The notes below the pieces were generated by a model. It searched no databases. It had not been told where the DNA came from and saw only the letters and a program-made list of their open reading frames with translations. Source: Chrysemys picta bellii (lineage: Eukaryota > Chordata > Testudines > Emydidae). Taken from it: a DNA stretch of 64,000 bases. The DNA lies in contig NC_088809.1 of the NCBI RefSeq assembly GCF_011386835.1, positions 25,985,067 through 26,049,066 of the forward strand, written 5' to 3'. The position numbers and the translations under genes are program-made. Position 1 is the stretch's first letter, and every line of letters starts with the position of its first letter. Below, in pieces: positions 53,801-61,990 of the stretch.

Positions 53801-54902
53801 GGCCCAGCATACCACAGCGATAGCATGTAACCTGCTGGGGATGTGAGTTCCTACCCTCCGGGCCCCCTTGAACTCCTTTAGAAGAGTCAGGTTTATTTTT
53901 AAATCCTTCCCTCCTCTTGAACTGGGGAGAATGGTGATCAGTTTTCCCCGGGGTTTTACACCCTTCTCGAGCCCTGTTTTGGGTATGGGCATCCGCAATC
54001 TCCGCCGCCCGTAGGACTGACTCAGGGTCCCTGTCACACACAGCTGCTCTCACATTGTCAGGCACAATGTCTAAGAACTGTTCCAAAGTTATTAAATCCA
54101 GCAGTTTTTCAAAACTCCCATGCACCTTTTCTCCCATAACCCACTTTTTAACAAAACCCATCAGCTTATGAGCACATTCTACAAAAGTACAATCCTTAGG
54201 CATTTTAAACTCTCTAAACTTAACTCTGTAAGATTCAGGAGTAACCTTGAATCGCCTTAACACAGAATCCTTAAACCGCTCATAATCCAAGGCTTCTTGT
54301 TCCCCCAAGTCATTGAATACCTCCCTGGCTTTTCCAGTCAGTCTGGTTAGCAGGACAGGCATTCGCTGACCCTCAGGGATCTGGTACAGATTGCAGAGGC
54401 GTTCAAAGGTAGACAAAAACTCCTCTATATCCTCAGTATCATTGTAAATGGGACACATCCTTTCCCAGTTCTTCTCATGGCGGGGGGGAAGTGGAGTACC
54501 AGGTGGGGATGACTTTCTCCGCTCTTCCATTACTTGGAGCTGAAGTCTGGCCGTCTCCTGTTCCGCAGCGAGCAGCTCTAGACGCCCCTTACGAGCTCTC
54601 TCTTCTCTCTCATCAGCCTCCTTCTCTAATTCTGCTATTTTTTGCTTCTCCAGCAATCGAAGATCTGCTAGCTTCTGTTCATGCTCAAATTGCAGTTCAC
54701 TTGTCACCCTTTGCATCCTAATTTTTTCTGCATCTTCTGCAGCCTCAGGTAAGGGCTGTGCTCTTGCCCCCTGATCACTGGCTATTAACAGATTTCTCAA
54801 TTCTTCCTTTGTAGCTTTCTTTCTAAAGCTTATCCTCTTTTCTGAACACAAATTTTCCAGGGCTTTTTTCCCAAGTCCCTCATATGCTCTTTGCTCAGCC
54901 AT
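50706..54902 (-). CDS. Gag-protease-like polyprotein with about 900-residue C-terminal region of unknown function
   Basis: 1398 codons, ATG at 54902. Residues 5-40 form a SAP-like helix pair (KKALENLCSEKRISF, ATKEELRNLL). Residues 60-135 are a charged coiled coil. About 150-300 is a capsid-like Gag domain (YNDTEDIEEFLSTFERL, LTGKAREVFNDL, VTPESYRVKFREF). A CCHC knuckle (CYRCGMLGHMRPDC) is at about 359-372. A retropepsin-like domain begins near 450, with DTAADITLVKASLV (DTA instead of DTG/DSG) and a later VGVKDIIPKDIMIGNDI. From about 550 to 1130 it is a polar, Ser/Glu/Val-rich region of no known family. Residues 1142-1165 are a hydrophobic, membrane-like helix (LAMNLLLLLDFVINVLLL). DFDKPFLLYTGM near 1312 resembles the start of RNase H. 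The last 35 residues come from the LTR. No YxDD and no DDE motif is present. The role of the C-terminal region is unknown. Confidence 0.92.
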   Translation of the reverse strand: MAEQRAYEGLGKKALENLCSEKRISFRKKATKEELRNLLIASDQGARAQPLPEAAEDAEKIRMQRVTSELQFEHEQKLADLRLLEKQKIAELEKEADEREERARKGRLELLAAEQETARLQLQVMEERRKSSPPGTPLPPRHEKNWERMCPIYNDTEDIEEFLSTFERLCNLYQIPEGQRMPVLLTRLTGKAREVFNDLGEQEALDYERFKDSVLRRFKVTPESYRVKFREFKMPKDCTFVECAHKLMGFVKKWVMGEKVHGSFEKLLDLITLEQFLDIVPDNVRAAVCDRDPESVLRAAEIADAHTQNRAREGCKTPGKTDHHSPQFKRREGFKNKPDSSKGVQGGPEGRNSHPQQVTCYRCGMLGHMRPDCPTLKGSPKPATPNATANANPVVVNSQASHTEPSIGALCANAISVVSEEFDLKTHIKAKYGGNNAEFISSAEVNGVRCMAWRDTAADITLVKASLVRKEDYLPGEDVTVVALSKYFVRVPLAKIHLKWKGLEGTMVVGVKDIIPKDIMIGNDIKAMISQVNTNQAQERIDPKVVPMEGFSKSLSLESSCLAVNEVSECLSNVSEVNLELDQAKGEENKEILDEPRQSCELMALSSQQFGKARRVEDECPYTLSVSCAKNSDSEGNVPVSVRGIDLPMEEATPVSKQLSVNSPVCWDKGNEIPNSMSSKGKCVSNSFLSVEQTEGAFRPVMVESNLVVSELVLDSTKAQEGNGPKFASAGENGPVTRLHPVSGLAKSQRPNNSGACILPVAHVWLEKGVTTLSDQGDTLARAQGEQKGNLVVLPTDSLTTCSKKEKIPKLVCGKEKESISNLLSRKSMGSPERGLCRDLPDGPKVILNVSKTQTESVVAQESVPLEQALGEEGKGRISVRGELLLRKAPGERNPHGTRCKQFPAIEGCESDLIKEVSVPSSQKLSVVKGSTNFPCKRSSVGSFEKVSEEVKVVKELRHPYNQVAVWGQLVGETMVLEQECLLSDSLNEQFGLQGLRTDLVTDVSEQSSFMAKCLRMRGRGSKLSPADSLDLCGISLRQSPALEMIAVTNMKTGGLALVWGSANYLPGWERKDLLIAVSKEGPPHQPVNSVKQEKSGFDPAGQGGKRKLKFAKGSRRLTLKCPNSNGIEPKGWHDKHDCRWTLAMNLLLLLDFVINVLLLPQIVKIYNVPNLLENSLNMLKGIHENTRYVKRPCYTGVSQAMHINNMGTFHRGKDSPDLMCCMKRKTEAHYHIAFMAECQDSWTMKNINICIYSMLIGFQTLARACMDKVAVFFSSWQDHMAHTGTMLPEQIQSTIVLTKCYLEFVKRFNHVVEHDFDKPFLLYTGMASNPILAVVRQNPEWGALGMQSVMFVSSLPASILRWGCDVIGINWDHIDHCCNQSPVVAPKSCIKGVKWGV
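50811..50820 (-). promoter_or_regulatory. Putative polypurine tract
   Basis: On the minus strand GCGTTGGGGG directly precedes the 3' LTR. It is short, and it is inside the coding frame. Confidence 0.5.
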
Positions 54903-55001
54903 TGCAGCAGCTCTTTAACCAACAAAACTCTCAATCCCAAAATTCAAATTTGGATAGCGTGGGGTTCTGACCCAAAGCTTAATTGACCTGGTTCTGTGGA
55001 T

Positions 55002-55019
55002 CCAAGCACGACTACGCCA
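55002..55019 (-). promoter_or_regulatory. Primer-binding site, tRNA-Ser type
   Basis: One base after the 5' LTR on the minus strand: TGGCGTAGTCG, then TGCTTGGAT. The first 11 bases match the complement of the 3' end (with CCA) of vertebrate tRNA-Ser of the AGA/CGA/TGA group, as I recall it. The remaining bases match less well. Confidence 0.7.
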
Positions 55020-55020
55020 C

Positions 55021-56094
55021 TGTGACAATGCGGTTCTGGCGGAACCCAACTGAGAGTGCCAACTCAGGACAAATTGCTCAAATAGGGCAGTTACAGCCCA
55101 AGGCTGGGGTTTTTTCCACCTCTAAGGCAAACCAAACCAGCCAGACTAAGAGGACTTCAGTCTCACCCCACTGGCTAACTGCAAGTCTCACAAGCAATCT
55201 CCTTAGATACTCCAGTTTCCCAGTATTACCACCAGTACCACTCGTTATGGGGACAAATGGTTATGAAAACAAATACCCCAGTAAAAGAAAAAGGTTCTCC
55301 TGATCCCAAAGGACCAAGCCCCAGACCCAGGTCAATATACAAATCAGATCTTACCCACAAATCACGCTGTTGCCAATCCTTTAGAATCTAAAATCTAAAG
55401 GTTTATTCATAAAAGGAAAAAGATAGAGATGAGAGTTAGAATTGGTTAAATGGAATCAATTACATACAGTAATGGCAAAGTTCTTGGTTCAGGCTTGCAG
55501 CAGCGAGGGAATAAACTGCAGGTTCAAATCAAGTCTCTGGAATACATCCCCCGCTGGGATGGGTCCTCAGTCCTTTGTTCAAAGCTTCAGCTTGTAGCAA
55601 AGTTCCTCCAGAGGTAAGAAGCAGGATTGAAGACAAGATGGAGATCAGGCATCAGCCTTATATAGTCTTTTCCAGGTGTAAGAACACCTCTTTGTTCTTA
55701 AATTACAGCAACATGGAGTCTGGAGTCACATGGGCCAGTCCCTGCATACTTTGCTGAGGTACAAGGCGTATCTGCCTTTTCTCAATGGGTCCATTGTATA
55801 GCTGATGGTCCTTAATGGGCCATCAAGCAGGCTAGGCAGAGCTAATCTCAGCTTGTCTGGGATGTCACCCAGAAGCATAGCATAAGTTTGCCATACAGAC
55901 AGTATAGAGCCAATATTCATAACTTCGACTACAAAACTGATACACACATATAGACAGCATAATCATAACCAGTAAACCATAACCTTGTCCTAGACACCCC
56001 ATTTGACCCCCTTTATACAAGATTTGGGTGCCACTACAGGACTTTGGTTGCAACAATGATCTATATGGTCCCAGTTTATGCCAATAACGTCACA
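55021..56094 (-). repeat. 5' LTR of the young element
   Basis: 1074 bp, the promoter-bearing LTR for the minus-strand element. On the minus strand TATATAAG lies at about 55665-55658 and the AATAAA poly(A) signal at 55407-55402. This places them in the order U3-TATA-R-poly(A) with about 250 bp between. Confidence 0.95.
55657..55666 (-). promoter_or_regulatory. TATA box of the 5' LTR
   Basis: Minus-strand ACTATATAAG, 3' of the LTR start by about 430 bp. It is the likely core promoter for the element's RNA. The identical box occurs in the 3' LTR. Confidence 0.65.
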
Positions 56095-56099
56095 CACCC

Positions 56100-57000
56100 C
56101 CAAGGCAGAGATTGCACTGCTAGGAAGGTTTCCCCTGATTGCCTCTTAGGGGTTGGGGGGTGGAAGGGAAGAGGCAGTGGGGAAGGGGTAGGAGAGGGGA
56201 ACCGAGGCTGTCACCCAGATGCCAGGGAGGGGGACTAAGCGCACTACGTGGACGTGGCCACTGTCTCTGAGAGGCAAGCGTCTCTGCCTGGGCAGGGAGG
56301 GCAGGCAGAGGGGGCACCACACACCCGGCAGGAGACCAGGAGATACCCCCCCACCCACCATGCCCGTCCTGGTCCAGATGCCCAGCAGGGGCTGGTACAC
56401 TCAGTCTCTCTGTGCTGCGGGGCTGCAGGGGATGTTTTTGTAGATGCCTCTGGCTGAACCCCCTGCCAGATGCAGAGAGCTGGGTGGCAGCTGGTGCCCC
56501 CCCCCATGCAGATGGCCACCCCGCCAGCAGGCAGGTGCCAGCTCTCAGCACAGCCCCCGGGACAGGGTTTCAGTCCCCCCCCCCCCAGCACCCTCACCAC
56601 AAGACCCCCTTTGAAATACACTTACCAGATGCTGCTACTGGCTGCCGTTAGTCGGGTGAGAGGTTAGGAGCTGCAGAGCCAGAGAAAGCACGCCTGCCAC
56701 AAGAAGCAGGTAGGAGAAGCAGGTGGGGCTGCACCGCACTGGTGGGGTCGCTCAGCTCAGCCCAGCCAGCCCCTGCTCCAGGAGCAGAGTTCCCCTCGCT
56801 GATTGGCTGGTGGCCAAAAACCAGCTAAACAGCACTCCCCTAGCTACCCTACTGCCCCCACCCCGGCCAAACAGCTGATGGCTCGTGGCCCCCACGGGCC
56901 CCATAAACAGTTGACTGGTGGGTGGGTGCCCCTGCCCCTATGGCTGGAGGGGCATGCCCAGGGGTGGCATGTTTGTAGAAATTTTGGTGGTGCCCAAAAC
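56100..57000. other. GC-rich unassigned sequence
   Basis: GC-rich DNA with C runs near 56495 and 56575. Frames up to 143 codons on both strands look compositional. No exon with credible splice sites and domain was recognised. Confidence 0.3.
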
Positions 57001-57420
57001 CCGCCCCCGCCCAAACTCCGATCCCCACCTGCCCAAGGCTCTGGGAGGGAGTTTGGGTGAGGGAGGAGGTCTGGGGTGCAGGCCCTAGGCTGAGGCAGGG
57101 GATTGGGGTGCAGGCTCTGGGAGGGAGTTTGGGGATGGGAGGGGTGCAGAGGGATGGGGTGCAGGGGTGAGGGGTGAGGGCTGTGGGGTGTGGCTGCAGA
57201 TGAGGGGTTTGGAGTGTGGGAGGGGCTCAGGGCGAGAGTGGGGGTGTGGGGGTTGAGGGCTCTGGCTGGGACTGGGGATAAGGTGTTTGGGATGCTGGAG
57301 GGGCTCAGGGCCAGGGTAGAGGGTTGAGGGCGTGGTGGGGGCATGAAAGCTCTGACTGGGGATGTGGGCTCTGGGGTGGGACAGGGCTGGAAATGAGTTT
57401 GGGGTGCAGGCAGGCTGCTC
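57001..57420. repeat. G-rich degenerate minisatellite
   Basis: Repeats of GGGTGCAGGCTCTGGGAGGG, then AGTTTGGGG alternate with TGAGGGGTTTGGAGTGTGG. They are the reverse-strand counterpart of the C-rich block at 43545-43830. The frames of 250 and 266 codons spanning it are products of repeat composition. Confidence 0.6.
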
Positions 57421-58217
57421 CAGGACAGGGGCCAGAGAGGAGGACTCCCCCCAGCCCTTTCCCTGCCAGCAGCAGCGAGCTCTGGGGGAGGAGCCCCCCT
57501 TTCCCGCCCCCCAGCAACACACTCACCCCCACCACTGTCACAGCATGTGCTCCTAGGGCCCCTCTCAGGTCCAGGAATCTCCCTCGCCTCCCCCATGGTG
57601 GGTGCCGGGGGGTGCTGCGTGCGCCTCCTCCCCTGCTGTTGCCCCTGACTGTAGCCTCACTTGGGGTGAGGGATGGGGCTGCCCTTTGCCCAGCATGGGG
57701 CAGGAGCGGTGACTGCGGGCAGGGGGGCCCCTGTGCTGCTGGAGGGTCCCATTGGAAAATGAAAGGGTCTGAGGGGGAAGGGCAGGCTCAGAGTCAGTCT
57801 GCCCTGGCAGTGGAATTGGGGGGCACTAGGACCCTGCAGCAGCAGTTGCTGCCGGGAGGCAGCACACCGAAGATACAGGGACACTGCTCCAGGAGGCCCG
57901 TGAAAGGCGAGCGGGGGTGCCGGGGGTGCCGGGGGCAGCAAGTCGGGGCCAGGGGACACTTGGGGAAGTCGCGGGGGGGGGCGCAGGTGGGGGAGGACAC
58001 CCGGCCCCAAGTATTGCTGGAGCTGGGCCCCCGCCTCTCCTGCTCCCAGGAGCGGCCAGCAGCTTGCTGGAGCTCAGCTCTTCCCCCTACCCTCCCTGCC
58101 ACCCAACAGCTGGGAGACAGTTGATCGGCTTGGCTGCTCCCGGCAAAGCCTGCCTTGCTGCAAGATCCCAGTGCCAAGCTTTAGAGCGGAGCGTGGGCCC
58201 CCTGGCACCATTGGTGC
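57421..58217. other. GC-rich unassigned sequence
   Basis: No gene or bounded repeat recognised. It ends where the ERV LTR starts. Confidence 0.3.
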
Positions 58218-58799
58218 TGTCGGGGACTTTTTAACCCAGACGGCAAGGTTCGTTGTCTGACCGCAGAGTGAGAGACAGCAACACCAGCAAGGTCCAATAC
58301 AAGCTCTTTATTGAAGAGTGCACACAACAATAGAGAGCAGCCCATCTCCAGAGAGAACCAGCCACGATTACAATAACTAGTGAGATTATATAGACAGTTC
58401 CGTCGCGTCATAGTTAAAGCAACCCAATCCCCCTTTATTAGTTAGAAAGCTTCTAATATTCATGCATATCTATCTTCTTTGACACTACAAACAATTCGTG
58501 ATGCCTCAGCAACTTCTTATGAGCTTTGTTGTCATGCACCAGAAACTAGGAGAAAGGAGGGAGTTAAGAACAGAAACAGGGAGTGGAGACTGCAAGTCTC
58601 CATATGTCCAAACAAACCGTTCCTAGTACATTTGGTACAAGAATACGGTCCCCCCCTTTATCTCATTCTTTGAAGCCCAAGCAAGCATGTCCTCATGTTT
58701 CACAGAGAGACAGGAATGGCCCAGCAACTACAGTTAGCCTAACTTTGGCTAAGCTGGCCAAACAACCTGTTCTATACTCCATTTTCCTTGGACCTAACA
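58218..58799 (-). repeat. 3' LTR of the ERV
   Basis: 582 bp. On the plus strand it starts TGTCGGGGACTTTTT and ends GGACCTAACA. An AATAAA is present on the minus strand near 58308 (CTTCAATAAAGAGC). The PPT adjoins its 5' side. No target duplication could be checked. Confidence 0.78.
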
Positions 58800-59243
58800 G
58801 TCTCCCCTTTGTCCCTGGAGTACCTTGAAGGGACTCCTGGGACAACTAACTACTGTGAGTGGTAAACTTGGGAGTTTGTTACCTTTGGACAGAACACACC
58901 TTGGCACCCATCCAACTTTTATCATAACATACAAGGCCAGCAAGCTGCATATAATTACAACGGCGCTTCGGAGTACATTATGGAGCCAACCACCTATATT
59001 TGGAATCCAATTGAACAGGTTACTCCACCAGGATTCAATTCGCTTCCTTCCGTGGTCCTTTGCTACCTCCATAAGGTAGTTTGCTCTTTCCCAAGTGGCA
59101 TTATAAACGTCTGGGACATACACACAGCATTCTTGTCCAATTAATGCACATGTTCCTCTCTGAGAGGCCAGTAAAATATCTAGAGCCAAGTGGTTCTGGA
59201 GAACCATCTGCCTTAGTTTTCTCTGTGCGGTTGCCAAGTCCAC
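58794..59243 (-). pseudogene. ERV envelope TM-subunit remnant
   Basis: 149 open codons encode part of a retroviral transmembrane envelope subunit. Residues 13-31 form the heptad/immunosuppressive-like stretch, followed by CALIGQECC, the CX6CC motif at residues 32-40, which in gamma-type Env links to SU. A WWSNLFNWIP segment leads to a membrane anchor (about residues 92-110, SAVVIICSLLALYVMI). The ORF runs through the PPT to a stop in the LTR. Most of the SU part and the fusion peptide are absent or disrupted upstream, so no functional Env is expected. Confidence 0.8.
58800..58812 (-). promoter_or_regulatory. Polypurine tract of the ERV
   Basis: On the minus strand GACAAAGGGGAGAC directly precedes the LTR start TGTTAGG. 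Confidence 0.75.
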
Positions 59244-60113
59244 CAGGGCATCGGCGTTAGTCTAATTTCCCAGATGTCTCGGTGAATTACCCAATCCCAC
59301 ATGCATCTTCCCCATGGACCCGGCAGGATTCGGTATGTGGGAGCCCACACCTCCCTAACCGGTCCATATGCTTGGAAGGAGCATTGAGAATGTCCGCACT
59401 TCCACCAGGAAAGTCTCCAAGTATTTCTTTATGGCCACAGATCAGATGGTACTCCTGATGTGTCTGTAAGGGCAGTGGGCCAAGCCTGAACATGCTAGAT
59501 CCCACTGCAATGCCTTCCCAGCCTCAGTGATATTCAATACCATCTCTGTCAGCAACTTCTGGGTCATAGAACTAAGGGCGGAGATAACATGTAACTCACC
59601 AATTCCAGCCTGTACCTGGGTTAGCTGTGCTCCACAAATAAGGCTTGTGGCCTTCTTTAGTTGCCCTAATTTTTTATCATGTTTTTGGTTCTTAAAAATA
59701 TTTTAAACTGCTGCTGTACTGTTGGCCCTATCCCATAGGGATCCGGTCAAGTCTCTCTTCTTTCTAGAGGAAATAACCCAAGCTCTCTGTTGTGCTAATC
59801 TAATACAGCCCCTTTTGCATTTAAAATCCAATTAGGGAGGGCAATACATGCTGAAGGATTTATTCAAAACACAGGGCGCAGCCTGTAGAATAAACCCCAA
59901 AATTCAATCAAAACCACATTCCCAAGCATGGGTCCCACAAGTTTCTTCCTGACAGTGTATAATTCTTTGTTTCTTCACCAGGGTCAGTTCTTAATGTTTT
60001 TTTGTAGTCAGGAATTCCTGGACTTTGGTGGTTTCAATGGAGCGAGTGTTTTTTCTTCTCTTTTTCTGAAACAGTGTGGTTCAGCATCATACAGGGGAGA
60101 GGTTACTAGCACA

Positions 60114-60402
60114 TTACCCTGTAATGGGTTTTGCTTCTTTTAGAAAAAAATCCAAAGGCACAGTAGGTCTGTCAGTGGACAAGGGAGAGGTTACTAGCAC
60201 TTCACCTTGTCTTTTTTTCCCTTTACCCTGCTGTCCAGAAGGCAGAGCAGAGTTAGAAGGAGGAATAGGCTGATCATCAGTCGGAGAGTCCTCCCGAGGT
60301 TTAGGGGTCTTTTTGCAGTGAGAAGCATGAGTCCAGGTAGGCAGTCCTTGGCACTTCACAGCAGTGTTGGTGGTTAACAGGACTTGGAAAGGGCCTTTCC
60401 AG
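60114..60402 (-). pseudogene. ERV integrase C-terminal domain remnant
   Basis: On the minus strand HWKGPFQVLLTTNTAVKCQG followed by LPTWTHASHCKKTPKP is the SH3-like C-terminal domain of gammaretroviral integrase. The upstream part LKPGD and VYVKSINKR lies beyond the solo LTR at about 61930-61870, one frame off. It binds DNA in intact integrases. This copy is broken. Confidence 0.78.
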
Positions 60403-61855
60403 TGTAACCCTTCTGCCCATCTAAGTTGGCAGCAACAAGGGCCGGGTTCTGTATCTAGGGGTTCCGTTTCAATAACGCAATGCAAAACCGGCTCGAGCCC
60501 CCACCCAGTGACCTGGGACAATTACATACCACCCCCTGGGCACCTCTAAGAGGCAATACTTCCCCTCTCGCAAGCACGGAGTCTGAGTGTAACAGAAAAT
60601 GTTTAATAACATGAGGTAAACAACATCAGCATTAAATGGAAAAAAACACCACAACTAGAGTTTTTAGACCAAACCATGAGCGAAGACCCACCCCAGCAAA
60701 TTGGGCCGTGTCCTCTCCCGTTGGTTCTTGAAACCAGCGACCCAAGAATCACCAAAGTCCCAAAAGTCCACCAATCCCAAAGTCTCTTGGGTCCAGCAAC
60801 CCAAGAATCACAAAAGTCCCAAAAGTCCGACAACCCCCCAAAGTCTCTGTCCATGATCAGTGCAGCCCCAGAGTTCAAGGGGGGGGGGTGAGCAGGGTGT
60901 TAAGGGGTACCTTACGTGATCCGAGGCCAACCGGCTGCTTCTCCGTGGGGTTCCACTGCAGCCTTCACCACGAACTGCTCCACTCCACCCGCAGTCCCAC
61001 GAACTGCTCTGGCAGCTGCTCCGCTCCGCTCCGCTCCCCGACCTGTGAGCCGTGCTGCTCCGCTCCGCTCCGCTCACCGACCTGTGAGCCGCTCCGCTCC
61101 GCTCCAGCCGTCCCTTGGGCCGCTCCCACGAGGCTCTGCTCTGCTAGCTGCTCCTCCAGCCACTCCGCTCACCGACCTGTGAGCCGCTCTGCTCCGCTCA
61201 CTCCCCGCTAAGCTAAGTTAGCTTAGCTATAGCTTCAGGCTCCCCCACTAGTTAACACAGCCTCAGTGATCTCAGCTCTTAAATAGCTTTAGCTCTTTTG
61301 TGATTTCAGCTCTTAGTGATTTCAGCTAGTAGTAGGGGAGCCCCAGTGCTAGTGCACTATTGGCCCAAAGCGAACTCAGCTCAGCAGTCTGTAACTAGAC
61401 TCCTAAGGGAATCAAAGTTAGCTCTGACATTCAACAGTGGAGAGAGGAGGCAGTGCAATTGGTGTTTCAACCCCCTTGGGGAGGGGGCCACACCATCAGG
61501 TACAAATACCTGTCCCCATCCTCTCTCAATTCACTGGGTTTTGTAACCCATGCCCCTTGACAAGCAAATGCTACTTAGGTAATGGTGAATGACTCACTCA
61601 GTCCTTCTGTCATACAACAGTTCCACTGGCCTTGATTCACAGAATCAGGGTAACAAAACTTTATTCTTCCTGCCCCAATAACAGAGAAACTGGGGATCCC
61701 ACACCAGCCAAAGTAACCACTTTGAGTTGCTGTGGTTTCATGCCAGGCGAGTGGGTGTGCCTATGCAAACAAGATCAGCCCCTGGAGTTCTTTTCCACCC
61801 TCGCCATAATTCACCACCAGATGTCAGGGTAGAGCTCATCCTGACTCTGCTTACA
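60403..61855. mobile_element. Solo LTR in the ERV integrase
   Basis: 1453 bp from TGTAACCCTTCTGCC to TGCTTACA, with inverted TGTAA/TTACA ends. The 4-bp flanks CCAG (60399-60402 and 61856-61859) match a retroviral target duplication. The interior has a CCGCTCCGCTCC repeat cluster at 61018-61200. It is related to the LTR fragment at 44815. Confidence 0.82.
61018..61205. repeat. CTCCG-rich tandem repeats in the LTR
   Basis: Units such as GCTCCGCTCCGCTC and CACCGACCTGTGAGCC recur several times. They produce Ala/Pro/Ser-rich frames with no meaning as genes. Confidence 0.7.
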
Positions 61856-61990
61856 CCAGCATGGAGTCAAAGCAGTCTTTTGTTAATGGACTTTACGTAG
61901 ACTCAGTCTCCTGGTTTCAATGAATGGCAGGACTGCTACCGTCTTTAGGTAGTGCTTCTTTACCTGTGGAAAAAACCTAACACATTTCAT

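Larger units (their letters stand above)
49737..56094 (-). mobile_element. Young non-autonomous LTR retrotransposon with intact Gag-PR-unknown ORF
   Basis: 6358 bp, flanked by a perfect 5-bp TSD CACCC (49732-49736 and 56095-56099). Both LTRs are 1074 bp with TGTGAC/GTCACA inverted ends and differ at two bases only (49987/55271 and 50515/55799). The 4210-bp interior has a tRNA-Ser-type primer site, a 118-bp leader, one 1398-codon ORF, and a short G-rich tract before the 3' LTR. No RT or integrase is encoded. The near-identity of LTRs and intact ORF show a very recent insertion. Confidence 0.94.
58218..61990 (-). mobile_element. Gammaretrovirus-like ERV, 3' part
   Basis: On the minus strand the order is integrase C-terminus (about 61960-61860 and 60402-60114), envelope remnants (about 59700-58800), a polypurine tract and the 3' LTR (58799-58218). 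A solo LTR splits the integrase (60403-61855). Gag, protease and RT are not in the window. The element is defective. Confidence 0.78.

Noticed and set aside
50706..54902. A domesticated host Gag gene
   Set aside because: It is bounded by near-identical LTRs and an exact target duplication, so it is a recent element insertion rather than an old host gene.
49737..56094. Segmental duplication or assembly duplication instead of an LTR element
   Set aside because: TG..CA ends, primer site, TATA and poly(A) signals and CACCC target duplication together fit an LTR retrotransposon.
57324..58124. 266-codon plus-strand frame
   Set aside because: Spans GC-rich repeat sequence and has no domain; the antisense frame of 250 codons is as long.
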